NCBI GenBank assembly: GCA_010672585.1 | Contig: JAAHGF010000001.1 | Coordinates: 62,001-126,000 of the forward strand | Source: Okeania sp. SIO1I7 | GTDB taxonomy: Bacteria > Cyanobacteriota > Cyanobacteriia > Cyanobacteriales > Microcoleaceae | Length of the DNA stretch: 64,000 nucleotides | Reading direction: 5' to 3' | Shown: positions 59,202 through 64,000 of the stretch, one piece after another | How positions within the stretch are numbered: the stretch's first letter is position 1 | How the letters are laid out: the number at the start of each line of letters is the position of its first letter | The notes under the pieces: generated by a model | The model's input: only the letters and a program-made list of their open reading frames with translations | Told to the model about the DNA's origin: nothing | The model's database searches: none | Program-made: the position numbers and the translations under genes

Positions 59202-61448
59202 TTATTTCATATTCCATTGATCTAGCCAAAGATTCTTAAGTTTTTCAATTGTGCCTTCCTTGACTGTCACTATCTTGTTCCAGCCTTTTCGGATCTCCTC
59301 CTTTTCCCTCTTTGTTAGTTTCCATGAGAGTGGTGGCTCGTATTCACCTTCTGCGCTATAAAATGATTGTTTTGCTTTTAGTTCTGGAGTAACTTCTTGC
59401 TCTGCAGTCTTTAGTCCTAGTTTTACTTCCTCAGTAATAGAAGGGAAGAAGATGGGGAAATATTCAATTTCTACCTTTCCACCATTCTGTCTTGCGTTCT
59501 CCCATTCCTGCAACAATTCTACTTCAGTTAAATTGCGGGAAGTAAGAATTGGCTCGCGAACCTCGAATAAGCCTATCAACGGACCAATAGTTGCCATAAA
59601 CAAACCTCGCTTCTTTTCCTTTTTAGGTTTATCTTTAGGTTTGCTTTCAGGAAAAGGATTGATTTGTAAGATCAGAATTCTTTTTATTTCTGGGGTAGTT
59701 TCTTCACCTTTTTGGGTAGGTTTTTCACGAAGAAGCTCCTCAAGCCATTCTAATGCTGTCACAAAACCAGAATTATCGAAATAGCCACCATCAGCGACGT
59801 GATAATTTGCTATATTGCGAACTTTACCATTGCGATCGTCGGCTCGACAAATGGGAGATATGTAAGGGAACGTGGCAGAAAGTCTTGCACCTGTGACAAC
59901 ATCAATATCTTTTCCTGGATAAAGACTATTAAAGTCGAAGAATTTTTTCTTAGAGTTGTTGGGAAATTTTGCTGGTGTAACTAGCAACCGCCAGCCATTG
60001 TCAACCAGAGTTGCATTCAATACAGGGAGCGGAATATTACCTTTTTCAACTTCCCCTCGCCAGTCGGCTAGGGTTTTTGGACGCTCTGGGGTTTTCATAT
60101 GTCCTTGCCAGTCCTTCTCGATCGCAATACCTCGATCTCTGACTTTGGGAGTGAGAATGTCTGGTAGGAACGGGAGGAAAATCACGCGCCACAAGTCAGG
60201 ATAGACTAATCCCCAACCTACTGCATCTAAACTGTTTGCGGTAGCGCCCTCAAATATTTCTTTTGATTCTGAAGCCGGTGGAAAACCTTTATCTGTAAAG
60301 CGATCCAGATAATACATTGCACCTACTGAGCCACCAGAAACGGAACTAATTAATCCAATTGCTTTAGTAAATGATTCCCCTAACTCTTCTTGCAAGCCAG
60401 TCAATACTTGAGCCGTCCATCCAGCGGCTTGAATTCCACCTCCACTAGCACAGACAACAACTACAGTCTGTTTTGCAAGAGGCTCTTCGAGATCTTGTTT
60501 GTCCAGACGCTTTTGTAATAAGGCCGTCAAATTTTTTTGCTCTTCCAGCTGTTCTGGAGCGTCTTTTAATGTAAAATAGTGATCGACTTTAAAAAGCCTA
60601 TAGCACGCTATAGCAATCAGCACCCAGAAGAACAAGACAGAAATACGCGAGTAATCGAAGAAGAAGGTAAGACTGCCCAACAAAAGCACCGATACGGAAA
60701 TTAACAACATTACATATAAAAGTGCTGGCGGTTCTTGTCTCTTCTTATCGGGCAACGAACTTGGCATAAACAGATTAAATGCGATTACATAGATAGCAAA
60801 AAGAATGATGAAGAAAACAAGAGCGTCAAAATGAATGTCTTTTAAAGTACCATTATCGACATAGCCTGCTCCTTTGGAAGAGTTTTGGGTCAAAAAGGAA
60901 ATTGCTTTCACCAACCCCTCATTAAGACCGGGAACTTTATTGACCGAGAGAAAGTCTCGAACCCGTTTGAAAAGAAACAAAAAGATAAGGCCAAATAATA
61001 TCCCAAAAGACAATCCAGACCATCTTTTCTTATTATCAATTTCTTCCTGGGATAATTTAAATACTGTCAGGGTGGTCGGTAATGCCAGGGTGATCGCTAA
61101 CACATAATACCAAACTTTAGAAGAAGAAACTCCAGGCAGTTCCGGAACCCCAAAACGAGCTTGCGCACCACCAAGGATTATTGCAACGACAAAGGTTACG
61201 GCTGTTCCCGCCACAGTTGCACCCAAAATTGTCAACGCAATTTGACGAGCGTTACGCAGGACAAAAAGATTCTTGAGCATAGATTTTAGGGCAGTTGTTG
61301 CGAGGACAGGGAGAAAAATAAGCAATAAGCCCATGAGCAGAGGTATGCGTAGAAAAAAGACATACTGCCATACTGCACTAGGCAGTAGCAGCCATGCGGT
61401 AACTACTACCCCGACAAGCCCCAGCCACAAAATAATTTTTTGAACCAC
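59202..61448 (-). CDS. Patatin-like phospholipase with a membrane-spanning N-terminal half
   Basis: 748 residues. The N-terminal 285 residues have about seven hydrophobic helices, followed by a cytosol-facing lipase domain. Patatin features are present: an oxyanion-hole segment VVVVCASGGGIQAAGW (329-344); the nucleophile Ser371 in SSVSGGSVGAM, where the usual GxSxG reads S-V-S-G-G; SATFPYISP (523-531); and the catalytic Asp552 in VADGGYFDNSG. It should hydrolyse acyl esters of membrane lipids. The 748-residue length and multi-helix anchor are unusual for the family. Start ATG 61448 has GGAGGAAAGA as ribosome site. Confidence 0.85.
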   Translation of the reverse strand: MVQKIILWLGLVGVVVTAWLLLPSAVWQYVFFLRIPLLMGLLLIFLPVLATTALKSMLKNLFVLRNARQIALTILGATVAGTAVTFVVAIILGGAQARFGVPELPGVSSSKVWYYVLAITLALPTTLTVFKLSQEEIDNKKRWSGLSFGILFGLIFLFLFKRVRDFLSVNKVPGLNEGLVKAISFLTQNSSKGAGYVDNGTLKDIHFDALVFFIILFAIYVIAFNLFMPSSLPDKKRQEPPALLYVMLLISVSVLLLGSLTFFFDYSRISVLFFWVLIAIACYRLFKVDHYFTLKDAPEQLEEQKNLTALLQKRLDKQDLEEPLAKQTVVVVCASGGGIQAAGWTAQVLTGLQEELGESFTKAIGLISSVSGGSVGAMYYLDRFTDKGFPPASESKEIFEGATANSLDAVGWGLVYPDLWRVIFLPFLPDILTPKVRDRGIAIEKDWQGHMKTPERPKTLADWRGEVEKGNIPLPVLNATLVDNGWRLLVTPAKFPNNSKKKFFDFNSLYPGKDIDVVTGARLSATFPYISPICRADDRNGKVRNIANYHVADGGYFDNSGFVTALEWLEELLREKPTQKGEETTPEIKRILILQINPFPESKPKDKPKKEKKRGLFMATIGPLIGLFEVREPILTSRNLTEVELLQEWENARQNGGKVEIEYFPIFFPSITEEVKLGLKTAEQEVTPELKAKQSFYSAEGEYEPPLSWKLTKREKEEIRKGWNKIVTVKEGTIEKLKNLWLDQWNMK

Positions 61449-61497
61449 GATATTTCTTTCCTCCTAGAACGTTTAACTAAGCAAGACTTTACATTTA

Positions 61498-61590
61498 CTG
61501 GACTTACGCTTTCAAATCGGTTCTAAAGCTACATATAGTTTCCGGTGCGCGGTGCGGCACCATACAAGTAGCGTCTTTGCGTAAGTCCCG
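61498..61590. mobile_element. Family C element (copy 4), 5-bp target duplication
   Basis: 93 bp, ends CTGGACTTACGC and GCGTAAGTCCCG, flanked by ATTTA at 61493-61497 and 61591-61595. GC-rich centre GGTGCGCGGTGCGGCACC. Confidence 0.88.
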
Positions 61591-61595
61591 ATTTA

Positions 61596-62012
61596 TCAAA
61601 AACATGAAGGGCTTACAGACTAAATATCTTCCCTCAAATCAGACAAATAGCGATCGGTGCTACTCGGTCAGGAATCAGCTATAAGCGGTCGAGGTTCAGC
61701 TATAAGTCGTTAGAGCGGGCTCGATCTTCTTCCCATTGCCGCCAAAATTGTGCTACTAGATAGCCCGAGGCGGTTCCCGTCGTGGCTCGGTCCCTATATT
61801 GTCCCGTTTTGCACGGGGACACATCATAATTTTTGACCCAGCAGCTAGGGCTGGTATTCGTCATCCTTGCCATCCACTATAGTATATAGTACGCCAAATT
61901 CCGAGCGTAAATCCGCTAACAACTTTTTTGGCTTTAAAACACCACCTTTTTTTGCCTACCTGCATAAGTCGTACAATTTGTCAATCAACCCAATTCCACT
62001 ATTATACTACAA
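61596..62012. other. Spacer, no gene
   Basis: Short scraps of family H (ATCAGCTATAAGCGGTCG, 61675-61705) and AAAACACCACCTTTTTTTGC (61927). No ORF supported. Confidence 0.45.
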
Positions 62013-62142
62013 TAGACATCTCCAGAAAAGAGGGAGTAGGGAGTAGGGAATAGGGAACCCACCCCTAGCCCCTCCCAGGAGGGGAAGAATTGATAATTTA
62101 TGTGTGATAATTGATTTTATTTTTGATTTTTGGAGATGTCTA
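62013..62142. mobile_element. Family E element (copy 4)
   Basis: 130 bp, ends TAGACATCTCCA and TGGAGATGTCTA. It contains CCCACCCCTAGCCCCTCCCA, a block also found in family A copy 2 and near 25981. A CTTC-rich pyrimidine tract (62146-62212) follows before the htpX stop. Confidence 0.82.
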
Positions 62143-62219
62143 ATTTATTCTCTTCTTTCTTCTTCCTTCTTCCTTCTTCCTTCTTCCTTCTTTCTTCCTT
62201 CCTGACTCCTCAAAATTTA

Positions 62220-63071
62220 TTATCCCAATAATTTTTGCTCTAATTCTAGCAACTTTTCAATCCGCATCTCTGTGGATGGGTGGGTAGAAAACAAATTAGC
62301 CATGAATTTACCGGAAAATCCATTCATAATTAGTAATGGCTCAAAAGCTGGGTTAGCATTCAATGGCATTTGTCGGGAATTTTGGTCTAACCTCTGCAAA
62401 GCTTGAGCAAGAGCGCGGGGGTTGCCCGTTAAATCACCAGCACCTGCATCAGCAGCAAATTCACGAGTCCGGGAAATTGCCATTTGTACAACACTAGCAG
62501 CAACCGGAGCTAACATGATCGTCAATAACATCACAATTGGGTTAGATCGGTTGTCGCGGGAACCCCCACCAAACCACATTCCATAACTCGCGATTTGAGT
62601 TAACCAAGATATCCCACCTGCAACGGTTGCTGCTACTGCTTGGGTGAGAGTATCGCGATTTTTGATATGACTGAGTTCGTGGGCAATTACTCCTTCGAGT
62701 TCGTCCTCTGGTAAAATTCTCATAATACCTTCGGTAACTGCTACTGCTGCATGATGGGGGTCACGACCCGTGGCAAAAGCATTAGCTGCAGCAGTGGGAA
62801 TGATATAAACTGCTGGCATGGGTAGACGAGCGCGATCGCACAATGTTTCTACCATATTATAGAGTGCTGGTGCTTCTGCTTGACTTACTGGTCTAGCATT
62901 ATAAGCGGCTAGAGCTATTTTGTCTGAGAAAAACCAGGAACCCAAGTTCATTACTGCTGCTAAGACTAACCCCAATGTAGCACCTGTTGGGCCGCCGATT
63001 AACCAATAACTAACTGCTACTAATAAACCGCTAAGTATTCCTAATAAAGCCACAGTTTTTACTATGTTCAT
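62220..63071 (-). CDS. htpX: Membrane zinc metalloprotease HtpX
   Basis: 283 residues, M48B family, degrades misfolded membrane proteins. Zinc site HELSH at 131-135, third ligand Glu204 in RTREFAADAGAG. Membrane helices lie at about 5-25, 30-48, 143-165 and 180-200. The substrate-pocket TAAANAFATGRDP (93-105) and FSTHPSTEMRIEKL near the C-terminus are conserved. Start ATG 63071 with AGGAGGCAACC just upstream, a strong ribosome site. Confidence 0.97.
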   Translation of the reverse strand: MNIVKTVALLGILSGLLVAVSYWLIGGPTGATLGLVLAAVMNLGSWFFSDKIALAAYNARPVSQAEAPALYNMVETLCDRARLPMPAVYIIPTAAANAFATGRDPHHAAVAVTEGIMRILPEDELEGVIAHELSHIKNRDTLTQAVAATVAGGISWLTQIASYGMWFGGGSRDNRSNPIVMLLTIMLAPVAASVVQMAISRTREFAADAGAGDLTGNPRALAQALQRLDQNSRQMPLNANPAFEPLLIMNGFSGKFMANLFSTHPSTEMRIEKLLELEQKLLG

Positions 63072-63681
63072 AAAGGTTGCCTCCTATTAAGGCCAATGGT
63101 TTCTATATTTTATTATCAGGTGGCGATCGCTCTTTTATGATATTTTTTTCATTGTAGCTTGATTATCAGTTTACTTGTGGTCGGAAATCCTGACAAAAGG
63201 TTCGGTTTTTGTGACATTTTATAGTTATTAATACTCAGGATTTAGTTTTATTCCCAACCATTAATTTAATAGAGTTTATTATGTCTAAGGGTGTATCTAA
63301 CTTTTGATATTCGTAGGTTGGGTTGACGTTAGGAAACCCAACAATTTTAATGTTAATAATATCTATTTTTTGGTTTATCCATAGGAGAGAGCTGCCGAAG
63401 AGCGTGCCTCAACCCAACCTACGACATTAATATTTTTGCAAATAAATATGAGATGCACCCTACATCTAATTAATAAGAGTTGATATCAAGAGTTAGTTTT
63501 ATTCCTAACGATTAATTTAATAGAGTAAACAAATAGCTTGCTTTGATTTTTTTTGTCAATTCATCAATATTTTTATAGATTTTTTTCGGTCTTATCTATT
63601 TTGTCAGTTCCTCCATAAAAATGGTAATAGTTAATAACTTTAAATAAATAACTTTTTTTCTAAAAGCTAATCAGTTATTGC
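63072..63681. other. Spacer with a TIR element and a direct repeat
   Basis: 63312-63423 is bounded by CGTAGGTTGGGTTGA and TCAACCCAACCTACG, a very common cyanobacterial repeat type. On either side the sequence AGTTTTATTCC.AAC.ATTAATTTAATAGAGT is repeated directly (63244-63276 and 63493-63525). A GCGATCGC octamer at 63123 precedes htpX. Confidence 0.7.
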
Positions 63682-64000
63682 TTATGCAATTTGAAAATGA
63701 TAACTGGCATGACTACCATTTGGATATAGAAAAGTACAGACCACAGCAACTTCTGGATTATAATTATTAATCAAATTTCCTAAACCAGCTTGTTGCCAAT
63801 CACTAATCATTGTTTCTATTTGACTCATCGGTTTAAACTTAACTTGCCAGTCTGCTAAAACGGTACTATTTTCTTCTAACTGTCTAAAAATTATTACCGT
63901 GCCTTTTTCGGAAAGTAGTTGATATCCTTGATGGGCGATCGCTGCTATTTTTTCAGCATTTGCTTCTATTACTGCTAATTGTTGTTCTTTGGATTCTAGA
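63682..64000 (-). CDS. Partial CDS at the window edge, unknown function
   Basis: 106 codons to the stop TAA (complement of 63682-63684); the gene begins beyond the right edge. The C-terminal part reads EANAEKIAAIAHQGYQLLSE, KGTVIIFRQLEENSTVLADW, then SDWQQAGLGNLINNYNPEVA and VVCTFLYPNGSHASYHFQIA. It has regular alpha/beta character and good codon use. I do not recognise the family. Confidence 0.65.
   Translation of the reverse strand, partial: LESKEQQLAVIEANAEKIAAIAHQGYQLLSEKGTVIIFRQLEENSTVLADWQVKFKPMSQIETMISDWQQAGLGNLINNYNPEVAVVCTFLYPNGSHASYHFQIA

Overview
The window is chromosomal DNA of a filamentous, probably non-heterocystous marine cyanobacterium of the Trichodesmium/Okeania/Oscillatoria type. 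That placement is inference. It rests on a phycobilisome core-membrane linker with three linker repeats, a cyanobacterial-order ATP synthase operon with b and b' genes, a plant-type 2Fe-2S ferredoxin, an omega-3 desaturase, frequent GCGATCGC (HIP1) octamers, and low coding density with repeat-filled spacers. No rRNA, tRNA or CRISPR array was seen.

Layout: 0.2-2.8 kb, a Na+/solute symporter and a broken DMT exporter. 3.5-7.4 kb, a MysD-like ATP-grasp ligase, a dioxygenase relic, aroE and a small HTH protein. 7.8-15.4 kb, the complete F0 genes plus delta, alpha and gamma of ATP synthase (atpI-B-E-F2-F-H-A-G, minus strand), ending in a clear terminator and bloated by insertion-element relics. 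16-22.3 kb, a methyltransferase, a DUF262 fragment, apcE with a strong terminator, and a small membrane protein. 23-31.3 kb, a ferredoxin, a small conserved protein, a DUF3326 protein, a CPBP protease, an M14 carboxypeptidase, a peptidoglycan-binding protein and a Lin0512 protein. 31.9-38 kb, one 2048-residue secreted-type RTX protein with three long Asp/Met tracts. 39-42.7 kb, galU, a dense repeat nest and a cytochrome P450. 43.4-52.8 kb, a giant Ser/Thr kinase-ATPase-GAF-histidine kinase, a GPH-family sugar transporter, a sulfotransferase fragment and an FHA-domain kinase. 53.3-64 kb, desB, ilvA, a basic coiled-coil exported protein, a membrane-anchored patatin-like lipase, htpX and a partial gene at the right edge.

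Two signals stand out. The first is the RTX protein: RTX calcium-binding repeats at both ends, repeated beta-type modules in between, and three tracts built from MDDDD/MDDDDD units (about 30, 117 and 208 residues), the tracts alternating with two duplicated modules of about 254 residues. It looks like an extracellular polyanionic calcium-binding protein whose length can vary by repeat slippage.

The second is the non-coding part, which is not random. At least a dozen small inverted-repeat (MITE-like) families occur, several with readable target duplications: TA, TNA, 3-bp and 5-bp. Some insertions hit genes. One splits the DMT exporter, one sits inside the galU start codon and rebuilds it, one supplies the stop codon of the CPBP protease, and others nest inside each other or inside an 83-bp tandem array. 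Five degraded genes (DMT exporter, TauD-type dioxygenase, DUF262, peptidoglycan-binding, sulfotransferase) fit a genome under heavy insertion pressure.
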